This document shows positions 16,274-24,695 of a stretch of 64,000 nt of DNA, one piece after another (within the stretch, counting starts at the first letter, position 1; every line of letters starts with the position of its first letter). The stretch lies in NCBI RefSeq assembly GCF_002068095.1, contig NZ_LWIG01000069.1, positions 131,123-195,122 of the forward strand, in the 5' to 3' direction. The notes under the pieces are model-generated. The model worked only from the letters and a program-made list of their open reading frames with translations. It had not been told where the DNA came from and did no database searches. The position numbers were made by a program, and so were the translations under genes. Source of the DNA: Bradyrhizobium sacchari (lineage in GTDB: Bacteria > Pseudomonadota > Alphaproteobacteria > Rhizobiales > Xanthobacteraceae).

Positions 16274-17062
16274 ATGAACGACATGGTCCTGCAGAAGCTG
16301 GAAGGCGGGCTGCTCACCATCACCATGAACCGTCCGGAGCGGAAGAACGCGCTCAACCCCGACATGGTGCGCGGGCTGGTCGAGGCCGCGCGGCGCGCCG
16401 CTGACGATCCGGAGGTGCGCGCGGTGCTGTTCAAGGGCGCCGGCGGTTCGTTCTGCGTCGGCGGTGACGTCAAGTCGATGGCCGAGGGCCGCGCGCCGCT
16501 GCCGTTCGAGCAGAAGCTCGCAAATTTGCGCCGCGGCATGGAGGTCTCGCGCATCCTGCACCAGATGCCGAAACCCGTGGTGGCGCAGCTCGATGGCGCC
16601 GCGGCCGGCGCCGGCCTGTCGATGGCGCTGTCCTGTGATCTCCGTATCGCCAGCGAATCCTGCAAGATCACCACGGCTTTCGCAAAAGTCGGCTTCTCCG
16701 GCGATTACGGCGGCACCTATTTCCTGACCCAGCTTCTCGGCAGCGCGCGGGCGCGCGAGCTCTACCTGATGTCACCGGTGCTCACGGCGAGGGAAGCACA
16801 TGCGATCGGCATGGTGACGAAGGTCGTGCCCGACGCCGAGGTCGATGCCGCCGCGCACGAGCTCGCGCTGTCGCTGGCGCAAGGGCCCTCGATCGCGCTC
16901 GGTTTCATCAAGCGCAACATCAACAACGCCGAGCATCTGGCGCTGGAGGATTGCTTCGACGGCGAGGCGATCCACCACACCCGCTGCGGCGACACCGCCG
17001 ATCACAAGGAGGCCGCAAAAGCCTTCGTCGAGAAGCGCAAGCCTGCCTTCAGGGGCGAGTGA
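16274..17062 (+). CDS. Enoyl-CoA hydratase/isomerase family protein
   Basis: 262-residue crotonase-fold enzyme. Oxyanion-hole segments are GGSFCVGGDVKSM (about 61-73) and QLDGAAAGAGLSMAL (about 98-112). The glutamates used for hydration are not both evident in GFSGDYGGTYFLTQLLG (about 134-150), so the exact reaction (hydratase, isomerase or other) is open. The ATG at 16274 follows AGGGAG at 8 nt. The next gene (VOC protein) begins at or overlapping the stop, so the two are probably one operon. Confidence 0.88.
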   Translation: MNDMVLQKLEGGLLTITMNRPERKNALNPDMVRGLVEAARRAADDPEVRAVLFKGAGGSFCVGGDVKSMAEGRAPLPFEQKLANLRRGMEVSRILHQMPKPVVAQLDGAAAGAGLSMALSCDLRIASESCKITTAFAKVGFSGDYGGTYFLTQLLGSARARELYLMSPVLTAREAHAIGMVTKVVPDAEVDAAAHELALSLAQGPSIALGFIKRNINNAEHLALEDCFDGEAIHHTRCGDTADHKEAAKAFVEKRKPAFRGE

Positions 17063-17064
17063 CG

Positions 17065-17814
17065 ATGGCGCCCTATATGCGCTTGCGGCAGATTTGCCTG
17101 GTCGCGCCGCAGCTCGAGCCCGTGATCTCCGACATCGCCCGGATCATGGGCCTCGCCGTCTGCTACCGCGACGGCAATGTCGCCAAATACGGCCTGGAGA
17201 ATGCGCTGCTTCCGGTCGACACGATCCTGCTGGAGGTGGTGGCGCCGTTCAAGGACGGCACCACGGCCGGCCGTTTCATCGAGAAGACCGGCGGCCGCGG
17301 CGGCTACATGGCGATCTTCTGCTGCGATGATCCCGACGAGCGCGGACGTCATGCCAACGCCATGGGCGTGCGCACCGCCAACGTGATCGACCACGCGCCC
17401 TATCACGGCGTGCAGCTCCACCCCCGCGACTGCCGTGCCGCCTTCATCGAGTTCAACCACACCGAAGGCAGCGACGACATCCTGGGCCCGTATCCGCCGG
17501 CGGGGCCGGACTGGCAGAAATTCATCCGCACGGACATGACGCAGGCGCTGACGGCGGTGGAGATGCAGAGCCCGGATCCGGCGGGGCTCGCGGAGCATTG
17601 GGGCAAGATCATCGGGATCGCGCCGATCGATAGCGAATTGAAGCTGCCCAACGCGATCCTCCGCTTCGTGAAGGGCGCCAGCGAGATCATGAGCGCGCTG
17701 GAGTTTCGGGTGGCTGACGCGGCTCAGGTGCTGCATGCCGCCAAGGCGAGGGGCCTTGCGGTCGCGGGCAATGAGTTCTTGCTCGGCGGGGTGACGTTCC
17801 GGCTTGGTGCGTGA
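17065..17814 (+). CDS. VOC superfamily (glyoxalase-like domain) protein
   Basis: 249 residues. The N-terminal half (MRLRQICLVAPQLEPVISDI) begins with the beta-alpha-beta unit of the glyoxalase/VOC fold, and a second similar module starts near residue 150 (TQALTAVEMQSPDPAGLAEH), as in Glyoxalase_3-type proteins. Substrate unknown; the pairing with a crotonase suggests a CoA-ester or ring-cleavage product. A GTG at 17059 overlaps the preceding TGA (GTGA) and may be the true start; ATG 17065 is given. Confidence 0.82.
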   Translation: MAPYMRLRQICLVAPQLEPVISDIARIMGLAVCYRDGNVAKYGLENALLPVDTILLEVVAPFKDGTTAGRFIEKTGGRGGYMAIFCCDDPDERGRHANAMGVRTANVIDHAPYHGVQLHPRDCRAAFIEFNHTEGSDDILGPYPPAGPDWQKFIRTDMTQALTAVEMQSPDPAGLAEHWGKIIGIAPIDSELKLPNAILRFVKGASEIMSALEFRVADAAQVLHAAKARGLAVAGNEFLLGGVTFRLGA

Positions 17815-17863
17815 CGATCGTCGGTTCGCCGATGATAGCGAGGGTAGCACGTCAAAGATTGTT

Positions 17864-17984
17864 GTCGTCCCGGCGAAGGCCGGGACCCATACGCCGCAGC
17901 AATTGTTCTGCGAACACTCGGAGTCACCTGCTCGTCCTGAAACCACTCCCCGTGGTTATGGGTCCCGGCCTTCGCCGGGACGAC
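17864..17984. repeat. Palindromic intergenic repeat, family B copy 1
   Basis: Left arm GTCGTCCCGGCGAAGGCCGG followed by GACCCATACGCCGCAGCAA; right arm GTGGTTATGGGTCCCGGCCT and TCGCCGGGACGAC. It fills the convergent junction between the VOC gene and the enoyl-CoA hydratase on the minus strand. Related copies are at 46943-47074 and 57002-57114, with half copies at 12088-12107 and 59363-59400. Confidence 0.9.
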
Positions 17985-18029
17985 CTGGGGGTTGTAGCGA
18001 CGTCAGAGTGACACGGCAAAACGCGTCGA

Positions 18030-18842
18030 TCACCTTCCCCTAAAATTCGCCGCGCGTCGCTCTTCGGTGGCCTTCACGCCTTCCTTGAAATCTTCAGTCG
18101 CGCGCAGGCGCGTCTGCTCGGCGAGCTCGTGATTGGTCGCGGCCATCACGCGGTCCGCGAGGCCATTGCGCATCGTGGCGCGGGTGGAGAGCAGGCCGAG
18201 CGGGGAGCATTCGGCGATCTCATTGGCGAGCTTCATTGCGGCCGATTTCACCTGGTCCTGCGGCACCAGCTCGTTGGCGAGGCCCCATTTGACCGCCTCT
18301 TCGCCGGTGACGCGGCGGCTGGTGTAGAACATCAGCTCGGCGTTGTTCTTGCCGATCAGCTCGGGCAGCGTCACGGTGAGGCCGAAGCCGGGATGGAAGC
18401 CGAGTTTTGTGAAATTCGCGGAGAAGCGCGCTTCGGGACAGGTGACGCGGAAATCCGCGGACACCGCGAGACCAAGGCCGCCCCCGATGGCAGCTCCTTG
18501 CACAGCGGCGACGATCGGCTTCTTGGCGCGGAAGATGCGCACAGCCTGGATGTAGAGATGGTTGATCGGCCCCAGATTGTCGGCCGGATCGCCCTTCTTC
18601 TCGGCTTCGCGCGCTTCCTGCGCCTGCCGCGCCGGGTCGCCGAAATTGGCGCCGGCGCAGAACGCCTTGCCCTGCGCCGAGAGGACCGAAGCGCGGATCT
18701 CGATGTCGCGGTCGAACTCGTCGAGCGCATCCGCAATCTGGTTGATCAGCGAGATGTCGAAGAAGTTGAGCGGGGGCCTGCGGATCTCGATGGTGCCGAC
18801 GTGGCCGACTTTTTCAACGCCGATGTCTTTATACGTGCTCAT
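18030..18842 (-). CDS. Enoyl-CoA hydratase/isomerase family protein
   Basis: 270 residues with crotonase signatures GKAFCAGANF (about 58-67) and VQGAAIGGGLGLAVSADFRV (about 114-133), plus the C-terminal helix FKEGVKATEERRAANFRGR. Third gene of a minus-strand operon, 17 nt after the acyl-CoA dehydrogenase at 18860-20020. Together with the two dehydrogenase subunits it would carry out the oxidation and hydration steps of a beta-oxidation-like pathway. Confidence 0.9.
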   Translation of the reverse strand: MSTYKDIGVEKVGHVGTIEIRRPPLNFFDISLINQIADALDEFDRDIEIRASVLSAQGKAFCAGANFGDPARQAQEAREAEKKGDPADNLGPINHLYIQAVRIFRAKKPIVAAVQGAAIGGGLGLAVSADFRVTCPEARFSANFTKLGFHPGFGLTVTLPELIGKNNAELMFYTSRRVTGEEAVKWGLANELVPQDQVKSAAMKLANEIAECSPLGLLSTRATMRNGLADRVMAATNHELAEQTRLRATEDFKEGVKATEERRAANFRGR

Positions 18843-18859
18843 GATGGTCCTCGATTGAA

Positions 18860-20020
18860 TTAGCGCAGCCCCAAACCACGCGCGATGATGCCGCGCAGGA
18901 CTTCAGTGGTGCCGCCCTGGATGGTGAGTTTCGGTGCGGTCTTGATGGCGAAGTCGAGCTGCCGCTCCAAGGTCTCGCGGTTGGTCGCGGTCTCCTCGAC
19001 GAAGGCGGCAAGATCGCGGACGCGATGCGGCAGCTGCTGCTCCCAGACCGTGCCGATGTCCTTGACGATGGACGCTTCGACCACCGGCTCCTTGCCGGCT
19101 TCCAGCATGCCGGCCACCGAGACCGACATGCGTCGCATGGTGTGGAGCTGCGCGACCAGCCGGCCGATGCCTTCGGCGCTGCGCGTGTCCGGACTAGGAC
19201 CGACCGCGCGCACCAGCTCCGTCAGCACGTAGTAGGTTTCGAGAAAGCGCTCGGGGCCCGAGCGCTCATAGGCGAGTTCTGATGTCGCCTGCTTCCAGGC
19301 GCCGTCGACTTCGCCCAGCACGTGATCGTCGGGCACGAAGAAGTCGGTGAAGACCACCTCATTGAACTCGTACTGGCCGGTGATCTGGCCGATCGGATTT
19401 ACCTTGATGCCCGGCTGCTTCATCTTGACCAAAAATTGCGTCAGGCCGTGGCGGCGGTTCTCCTTGGTCGGCGGCGAGGTCCGAAAGATCGCGATCATGT
19501 AGTCGGCGATATGCGCGGACGAGGTCCAGATCTTGGTGCCGTTGATGAGATAGCCGCCATCGGTCTTGGTCGCGCGCGTCTTCGCCGCGAACAGGTCGGA
19601 GCCGGAGTTCGGCTCGCTCATGCCGATGGCAAAGCAGATCTCGCCGCGACAGATGCGCGGCAAGATCTCCATCTTGATGTGCTCGGGCGCATATTTCAGC
19701 AGCACCGGCCCGCTCTGGCGGTCGGCGACGAAGAACCGCCGTGTCGGGGCATTGGCGACGCGCATCTCTTCGGTCACCACGTAGCGTTCGAGGAAGGAGC
19801 GCTCCTGGCCGCCATATTTCTTCGGCCAGGTCATCCCGAGCCAGCCCTTGGCGCCGACCCGGCGGGAAAATTCCGGCGCGTCGGTGTCCTCGCGGTTGGG
19901 CTTGTTCGGATCGAAGGTGCCGGCGGCGATTTCCTCGGCGAGAAACGCGCGCACTTCCTTGCGCAGCTGTTCGCACTTTTCCGGCAGGCGGATCGGATCG
20001 AAACGGAGGGCAGCGGTCAT
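18860..20020 (-). CDS. Acyl-CoA dehydrogenase, large/catalytic subunit type
   Basis: 386-residue FAD flavoenzyme of the acyl-CoA dehydrogenase family. Seen are the family motif FAIGMSEPNSGSDL (about 131-144), the FAD-contacting region IWTSSAHIADY, and the C-terminal QGGTTEVLRGIIARGLGLR, whose Thr-Glu fits the FAD and catalytic-base region. It is 18 nt downstream of another, shorter dehydrogenase homologue (20039-21103). Such side-by-side pairs often form alpha2beta2 enzymes like the ChsE-type dehydrogenases of actinobacterial sterol catabolism. The heteromer is inferred from arrangement. Confidence 0.92.
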   Translation of the reverse strand: MTAALRFDPIRLPEKCEQLRKEVRAFLAEEIAAGTFDPNKPNREDTDAPEFSRRVGAKGWLGMTWPKKYGGQERSFLERYVVTEEMRVANAPTRRFFVADRQSGPVLLKYAPEHIKMEILPRICRGEICFAIGMSEPNSGSDLFAAKTRATKTDGGYLINGTKIWTSSAHIADYMIAIFRTSPPTKENRRHGLTQFLVKMKQPGIKVNPIGQITGQYEFNEVVFTDFFVPDDHVLGEVDGAWKQATSELAYERSGPERFLETYYVLTELVRAVGPSPDTRSAEGIGRLVAQLHTMRRMSVSVAGMLEAGKEPVVEASIVKDIGTVWEQQLPHRVRDLAAFVEETATNRETLERQLDFAIKTAPKLTIQGGTTEVLRGIIARGLGLR

Positions 20021-20038
20021 TGTTGTCTCGTCTCCTGA

Positions 20039-21103
20039 TCAGCGCGACGCCACGAGCGGCCACAATTCATCGGCGCCTCTGGTGGCGACCAGCTTGCCGA
20101 GTTCGACCGCCCAATGGCTTTCCGAACCGAAATCGTCGCGCCAGGCCAGCGCGCGCAGCGAGTAGCGGTGCAGGATGTGCTCCATGGTGAAGCCGATCGC
20201 GCCATGGACCTGATGCGCGATGCCGCCGCCTTTTTCGGCAGCTTCCGCGCAGCGGATTTTTGCCGAGGCGGCCTCGAGATAGACTTCGTCGTTGAACGAC
20301 TGCGCATTCGCGATGGCGTCGGCGGCGGAGGTCGCGGCCGCAAGCGCTGCGGCGGATTCGCCGGCGAGGCGCGCGAGATTGTGCTGCACCGCCTGGAATT
20401 TCGAGATCTTCTTCTCGAAGGCGACGCGCTCGTTGGAATAGCGCACGGAGATGTCCAGCATCGATTCCAGGGCGCCCGCGATCTGAAGGCTGCGCGCAAC
20501 GCCGCCCATCAGCATCATCGTTGTCTGGTCGAGGCCCTTCGGCGCCGGTTTGATCGAAAGGGGCTGCACCTTGTCGAGCGTCACGGTGTCGCTGTGGTCG
20601 TAGCCGACATTGAGCCCGGATTCGATCCGCCCCTTGCTCGCATCGACCAGCGCGACGACCGCGCCGTCCTTGCCGTGCGCCAGGACGGCAAAATGCTTTG
20701 CCGCTTTCGCAAAGGGCACACCGCGGGCGCGGCCGGAGAGCGCCCCGTCCGCATCAAGCATGATGCGATCCTTTGGAGACGCCGGCACGACCGTCATCTC
20801 GCCCTCGGGCGAAGCGATCCTCGCTTGGGCGAGCAGCCAGCCCGCCAGCATGGTCTCGGCCAGGGGAACCGCGACCGCGAAGCGGCCGGCGGCGTTCAGC
20901 AGCGCGAAGCCGTCGGCAAGACTCGCGCCGGAGCCGCCGAGACCGTCAGGCACCCAGGAGAGCGGCAAGCCGGCTTCGCTCAGCGCCTGCCACAGCGGCG
21001 CCTGCCACGAATTCGTCTTGTCGTTGTTGATCTCTTGCGGGTCGGCGAGATCGGCGAAGATTTTTTCCGCGGTCTCGACGACGATATTGTCACTCTCCGC
21101 CAC
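20039..21103 (-). CDS. Acyl-CoA dehydrogenase homologue, probable small subunit
   Basis: 354 residues from a GTG at 21103 preceded by GGGGA at good spacing. It has the acyl-CoA dehydrogenase fold, but the N-terminal and middle domains are weakly conserved. The C-terminal domain is typical (RVAFEKKISKFQAVQHNLA, then VHGAIGFTMEHILHRYSLRA). The usual catalytic GGTxE segment is missing at the end, which reads GADELWPLVASR. This matches the non-catalytic partner in heteromeric acyl-CoA dehydrogenases. First gene of the operon ending in the enoyl-CoA hydratase; divergent from the SDR at 21350. Confidence 0.87.
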   Translation of the reverse strand: MAESDNIVVETAEKIFADLADPQEINNDKTNSWQAPLWQALSEAGLPLSWVPDGLGGSGASLADGFALLNAAGRFAVAVPLAETMLAGWLLAQARIASPEGEMTVVPASPKDRIMLDADGALSGRARGVPFAKAAKHFAVLAHGKDGAVVALVDASKGRIESGLNVGYDHSDTVTLDKVQPLSIKPAPKGLDQTTMMLMGGVARSLQIAGALESMLDISVRYSNERVAFEKKISKFQAVQHNLARLAGESAAALAAATSAADAIANAQSFNDEVYLEAASAKIRCAEAAEKGGGIAHQVHGAIGFTMEHILHRYSLRALAWRDDFGSESHWAVELGKLVATRGADELWPLVASR

Positions 21104-21267
21104 AGCGTTCCCCGTGTTTTGCCATTGGCGCGTCCCGCCTGACGGGGCGGCGCGCAGGTTCTTCTTGCGCCCGATGATCGGAAAAAGCCATGGCCCTGAC
21201 AAGCGTTGATCGCAGGTCCATCTGCAGCATCGGCATGGGGACGAGAGCCGCTCTGGACTAATTCCGC

Positions 21268-21311
21268 TTAGCGGAGTTTGCTCGATTTGCAGGGCGCGGC
21301 AAACTCGCTAA
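21268..21311. promoter_or_regulatory. Inverted repeat in the acyl-CoA dehydrogenase/SDR divergent gap
   Basis: TTAGCGGAGTTTGC (21268-21281) and GCAAACTCGCTAA (21299-21311) are reverse complements apart from one extra G in the left arm. The left arm also overlaps a smaller palindrome, TCCGCTTAGCGGA (21263-21275 approx.). The sites lie 165 bp from the dehydrogenase start and about 40 bp before the SDR start. They look like operator half-sites for a regulator controlling both directions. No regulator gene is adjacent. Confidence 0.5.
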
Positions 21312-21349
21312 ACAGGGCGCCTGAGGTTACAAAGGGAAGGAAATACCGG

Positions 21350-22135
21350 ATGGCAAAGGACGGCTTGTGCGCAATCGTGACGGGGTCCGCATCCGGGCTG
21401 GGTGCGGCGACTGCGGAAATTCTCGCGCGGAGCGGGGCGCGGCTCGTCATCAACTATTCGTCGAGCCAGAAGGAGGCCGAGGCCACCGCGGAAGCCTGCC
21501 GCAAGGCTGGCGCGGCGGAGGTCCTGGTTGCGCAGGGCGACGTCTCCAAGGATGAGGATTGCCGCAAGATCGTCGCGGCCGCCAGCGCCTGGGGCCGCCT
21601 CGACATCCTCGTCAACAATGCCGGCACCACCAAGCATGTCGCCCATGCCGATCTCGACGGATTGTCGGCGGAGGATTTCCAGCGGCTCTATGGTGTCAAC
21701 ACCATCGGCCCGTTCCAGATGGTGCGCGCGGCGCGCCGGCTGCTCGAGGCCGGTGCGAAGGCGTCGGGCCGGCCTTCGGCGGTCGTGAACGTGTCGTCGG
21801 TCGCCGGCATCAGCGGCGTCGGCTCGTCGATCGCCTATGCCGCCAGCAAGGGCGCGCTCAACACCATGACCTTGTCGCTGTCGCGCGCGCTGGCGCCGCT
21901 GATCCGCGTCAACACGGTGTGCCCCGGCTATATCGACACGCCCTGGTTCACCAAGGGCCGCGGCGAGGCGGGCGCCAAGCAGGTGCGCGACAGCGTGGTG
22001 GCGAAGGTGCCGCTCAAGGTCGCATCGAGCGCCGACGACATCGCCCAACTCGTCTGCTTCCTGGCGATGCCCGCCTCCAGCAACATGACCGGCGAGGTTG
22101 TGCGCATGGATGCGGGGATGCATTTGACTACTTAA
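21350..22135 (+). CDS. SDR family NAD(P)-dependent oxidoreductase
   Basis: 261-residue classical short-chain dehydrogenase. Cofactor motif TGSASGLG (about 11-18), structural motif NNAG (about 90-93), catalytic Ser in VVNVSSVAG and YAASK (catalytic Tyr and Lys) near residues 163-167, and the C-terminal SSNMTGEVVRMDAGMHL typical of FabG-like enzymes. The ATG follows an AAGGGAAGGA tract. Divergent from the acyl-CoA dehydrogenase operon, so it probably supplies the hydroxyacyl or alcohol oxidation step; the substrate is unknown. Confidence 0.92.
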   Translation: MAKDGLCAIVTGSASGLGAATAEILARSGARLVINYSSSQKEAEATAEACRKAGAAEVLVAQGDVSKDEDCRKIVAAASAWGRLDILVNNAGTTKHVAHADLDGLSAEDFQRLYGVNTIGPFQMVRAARRLLEAGAKASGRPSAVVNVSSVAGISGVGSSIAYAASKGALNTMTLSLSRALAPLIRVNTVCPGYIDTPWFTKGRGEAGAKQVRDSVVAKVPLKVASSADDIAQLVCFLAMPASSNMTGEVVRMDAGMHLTT

Positions 22136-22138
22136 CTC

Positions 22139-22223
22139 GTCATTGCGGGCGAAGCGAAGCAATCCAGAACCTGTCCGCGGTGACAGTCTGGATTGCTTCG
22201 TCGCAAGAGCTCCTCGCAATGAC
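22139..22223. repeat. Palindromic intergenic repeat, family A copy 3
   Basis: GTCATTGCGGGCGAAGCGAAG with CAATCCAGAAC, CCGCGG spacer, CTGGATTGCTTCG, ending CTCGCAATGAC. It starts 4 bp after the SDR stop at the convergent junction with the GlsB/YeaQ gene. Confidence 0.93.
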
Positions 22224-22263
22224 GACGTGGAGGCAGTGTGACTTCCACCGACGCCTCAGCGGC

Positions 22264-22536
22264 CTACCCCTTTATCACCCCGCTCGCCACCAGGCGGTGC
22301 CAGATGAACAGCACCACCACCGCGCCGATCGTGGCCATGATGAAGCCGGCGCCCTGGTCGGGGCTGTAATGACCGATGGCCTGGCCGACGAAGGTCGCCA
22401 GAAACGCGCCGGCAATGCCGAGGATGGTGGTGAGGATGAAGCCGCTCGGATTGTTCGGCCCCGGTGCAAGCCAGCGCGCGATGAGGCCGGCGACGAAGCC
22501 GACGACGATGATCCACAACAGGCCGCCGAAACTCAT
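22264..22536 (-). CDS. GlsB/YeaQ/YmgE family stress-response membrane protein
   Basis: 90 residues with three hydrophobic helices rich in Gly/Ala (MSFGGLLWIIVVGFVAGLIA, ILTTILGIAGAFLATFVGQA, AGFIMATIGAVVVLFIWHRL). This is the transglycosylase-associated protein family, small inner-membrane proteins induced by stress whose biochemical role is unclear. It is 42 nt downstream of the YidB-like gene on the same strand. Confidence 0.92.
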   Translation of the reverse strand: MSFGGLLWIIVVGFVAGLIARWLAPGPNNPSGFILTTILGIAGAFLATFVGQAIGHYSPDQGAGFIMATIGAVVVLFIWHRLVASGVIKG

Positions 22537-22578
22537 GACAGTGCTCCCCTTGTCCTGAACGCGTCGATCAGACGTTGA

Positions 22579-23172
22579 TTAAATCCTTCCCGAGATCTCA
22601 TTCTCGGTCGGCAGCCGTCCGTCCGGCGTCAGGTGATCGACCACCTGCGGCAGATATTGGCTGAGACCGGAGAGCAGTTCCTCGCGCGACAGGCCGCTCT
22701 GGGCGGACAGGCTCTCGATCTGGTCGGCGCCGAGCGCATTGGCGAGATCGCCGGGCGCGATCGGCTTGTTCTCGCCCTTGCCGACCCAGGAGTTCGCGGC
22801 CTCGCCGTGGCCGCCCTGCTGAAGCTGGTTGAGGAGATCGCCGAGCCCGCCGCTCAGCACGGTGCCCGCCGCGCCACCCGCGAGCAGGCCGCCGAGGCCG
22901 CCCTTGAGCAGATCGCTGAGGCCGCCGCTGCCGCCGGGGAGCGCGGCGTTGCCGGTATTGACGGGCGTCGGCGGCGGCAGCGGTGAGCGCTGCTGCGGGG
23001 CAGGCGCGGCGTCGGGCTGGCCCGCCGTCAGATGCTTGAAGGCCTTCCAGGCGAGCAGGCCGAGCAGCGCCATCGTCATCGGCGACATGCCGCCGGAGGA
23101 TTGCTCTGAGCTTGGTGTGCTCTGGCCGCGGGGGCCGTTCTGCATGCCGTTGAGGACATCGAGTAGACCCAT
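22579..23172 (-). CDS. YidB/DUF937 family protein
   Basis: 197 residues from the ATG at 23172, preceded by a near-perfect AAAGGAGG. The N-terminus (MGLLDVLNGMQNGPRG) and C-terminal block (LGADQIESLSAQSGLSREEL, then LPQVVDHLTPDGRLPTENEI) are typical of the YidB/DUF937 family. The middle is Gly-rich (GGLGGLLAGGAAGTVLSGGL). Function is not established for the family. Much longer open frames extending upstream are antisense to the ketopantoate-reductase gene and are not coding. Confidence 0.88.
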   Translation of the reverse strand: MGLLDVLNGMQNGPRGQSTPSSEQSSGGMSPMTMALLGLLAWKAFKHLTAGQPDAAPAPQQRSPLPPPTPVNTGNAALPGGSGGLSDLLKGGLGGLLAGGAAGTVLSGGLGDLLNQLQQGGHGEAANSWVGKGENKPIAPGDLANALGADQIESLSAQSGLSREELLSGLSQYLPQVVDHLTPDGRLPTENEISGRI

Positions 23173-23334
23173 GGTAGCCTCCTTTGGCGTCTCGTTCTGC
23201 GAGCGCTCGCCGCTGACTGCCCCCGGGGCGAAAACATATGGGGCTCTCATGACGGTTACAAGGCGGATGCGTCGCAACCGATGGGCAGGCGGCGCTGCCT
23301 CTGCTATCCAAGGCGGAACGTTAAGGAGAACAAG

Positions 23335-24336
23335 GTGGTTGCGGATCGATCCATCGTGGTGGCCGGCGCGGGCGCCATCGGCTGCTTCGTCGGCGGCATG
23401 CTGGCATCCGCCGGCCGCCGGGTCGCGCTCCTGGTGCGGCCGCGGGTGAAGACCGAGATCGAGCGGTTCGGCCTGCGCCTGACCGATTTCGACGGCTCGG
23501 AGAAGAAGCTCGATGCCGGCCAGCTCGCTCTCTCGGAAGACCCTTCGATCTTCCACAGCGCCGGCATCGTGCTGGTGACGGTGAAGAGCGCCGACACCGC
23601 CGATGTCGCCGATCAGATCGCGCAGCATGCGCCGCAGGATGCCGTCATCGTCTCGCTTCAGAACGGGATCGGCAATGTCGCGGTCTTGCGCGAACGCCTT
23701 GGCGGCCGGCCTGTGCTCGCCGGCATGGTGCCGTTCAACGTGGTCGCGATGGGTGAGGGGCGCTTCCACCGCTCGAGCTCCGGCGACATCCATGTCGGAG
23801 CAGACGCGGCAAACACCGCCGGGGCGCTTTCGGTGCCCGGCCTCAACATGCGCGCGAGTGGCGACATCACCGGCGTGCAATGGGGCAAGCTGATCATCAA
23901 TCTGAACAACGCGCTCAGCGCGCTGTCCGACATGCCGCTCGCCGCGCAACTGGCAAACCGCGACTGGCGAAGGCTGTTCGCCGACCAGATGGCGGAAGGG
24001 CTGGCCGCGCTGCACGCCGCCGGCATCGCTCCGGTCTCGTCAACCCCGATCCCGATGAACTGGTCTCCGACCTTGCTGCGGTTGCCCGACATGATCTTCA
24101 ACGCGATCCTCGGACGGACCATGAAGATCGATCCCGAGGCGCGCTCCTCGATGTGGCAGGATCTGAAGCAGGGCCGCAAAACCGAGATCGACTATCTGCA
24201 GGGCGCCGTCATCGCGCTTGCCGAGCAGAACAATGTTGCCGTGCCGCTGATGCGCCGCATTGTTGCGCTGATCAGGGAGGCCGAACACGCCGGCAAGGGC
24301 CCCCCGGGGCTTTCGCCACAGCAGATACGCGGCTAG
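23335..24336 (+). CDS. 2-dehydropantoate 2-reductase family protein
   Basis: 333 residues from a GTG at 23335 with AAGGAG 6 nt upstream. The N-terminal Rossmann motif is VVAGAGAIGCFVGGMLASAG. The ketopantoate reductase catalytic lysine lies in WGKLIINLNNALSAL near residue 184, and the C-terminal domain carries RSSMWQDLKQGRKTEIDYLQ, a family signature. PanE makes pantoate for CoA synthesis, but many paralogues act on other 2-oxo acids; a second homologue is at 36954-37928, so the role of each is uncertain. Confidence 0.9.
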   Translation: MVADRSIVVAGAGAIGCFVGGMLASAGRRVALLVRPRVKTEIERFGLRLTDFDGSEKKLDAGQLALSEDPSIFHSAGIVLVTVKSADTADVADQIAQHAPQDAVIVSLQNGIGNVAVLRERLGGRPVLAGMVPFNVVAMGEGRFHRSSSGDIHVGADAANTAGALSVPGLNMRASGDITGVQWGKLIINLNNALSALSDMPLAAQLANRDWRRLFADQMAEGLAALHAAGIAPVSSTPIPMNWSPTLLRLPDMIFNAILGRTMKIDPEARSSMWQDLKQGRKTEIDYLQGAVIALAEQNNVAVPLMRRIVALIREAEHAGKGPPGLSPQQIRG

Positions 24337-24368
24337 CGCTTGCGCCCGTCATTCCATGGAGACGCGTG

Positions 24369-24578
24369 ATGAAACGTAGCTTGATGATCGGGCTTGCTCT
24401 CGCCGCGCTCTGCGGCACATCGACGCTCGCCTACGCCAGGCCGCCGACGGTCGTGCCCTCGCCCGGCTACGACAGGCGATTGCAGGAAAGCAGGTCGCAG
24501 CTGGGTGGTTCGGCGACGCCAACGGCGGATGCGCCGGTGATCAAACCGAAGCGGGCAAAGAAGAAGCACGCGAATTGA
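24369..24578 (+). CDS. Small secreted hypothetical protein
   Basis: 69 residues: a signal peptide (MKRSLMIGLALAALCGTS, cleavage near AYA-RPP at residue 23) and a short basic mature peptide ending in a Lys-rich KPKRAKKKHAN tail. It lies 32 bp after the ketopantoate-reductase homologue on the same strand. No known domain. A GTG one codon upstream is an alternative start. The signal peptide makes it likely to be real. Confidence 0.65.
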   Translation: MKRSLMIGLALAALCGTSTLAYARPPTVVPSPGYDRRLQESRSQLGGSATPTADAPVIKPKRAKKKHAN

Positions 24579-24605
24579 GGATGGGGCGGGAAGCTCTATC
24601 CATGC

Positions 24606-24683
24606 GTCATTGCGAGCGCAGCGAAGCAATCCAGAATCCGTCCGCGGAAAGACTCTGGATTGCTTCGCTGCGCTCGCAATGAC
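24606..24683. repeat. Palindromic intergenic repeat, family A copy 4
   Basis: GTCATTGCGAGCGCAGCGAA with GCAATCCAGAATC, CCGCGG spacer, CTCTGGATTGCTTCG, ending GCTCGCAATGAC. One of the most symmetrical copies. It lies at the convergent junction between the 69-aa gene and the 206-aa secreted protein gene. Confidence 0.94.
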
Positions 24684-24695
24684 GGCTGTGGTTGG

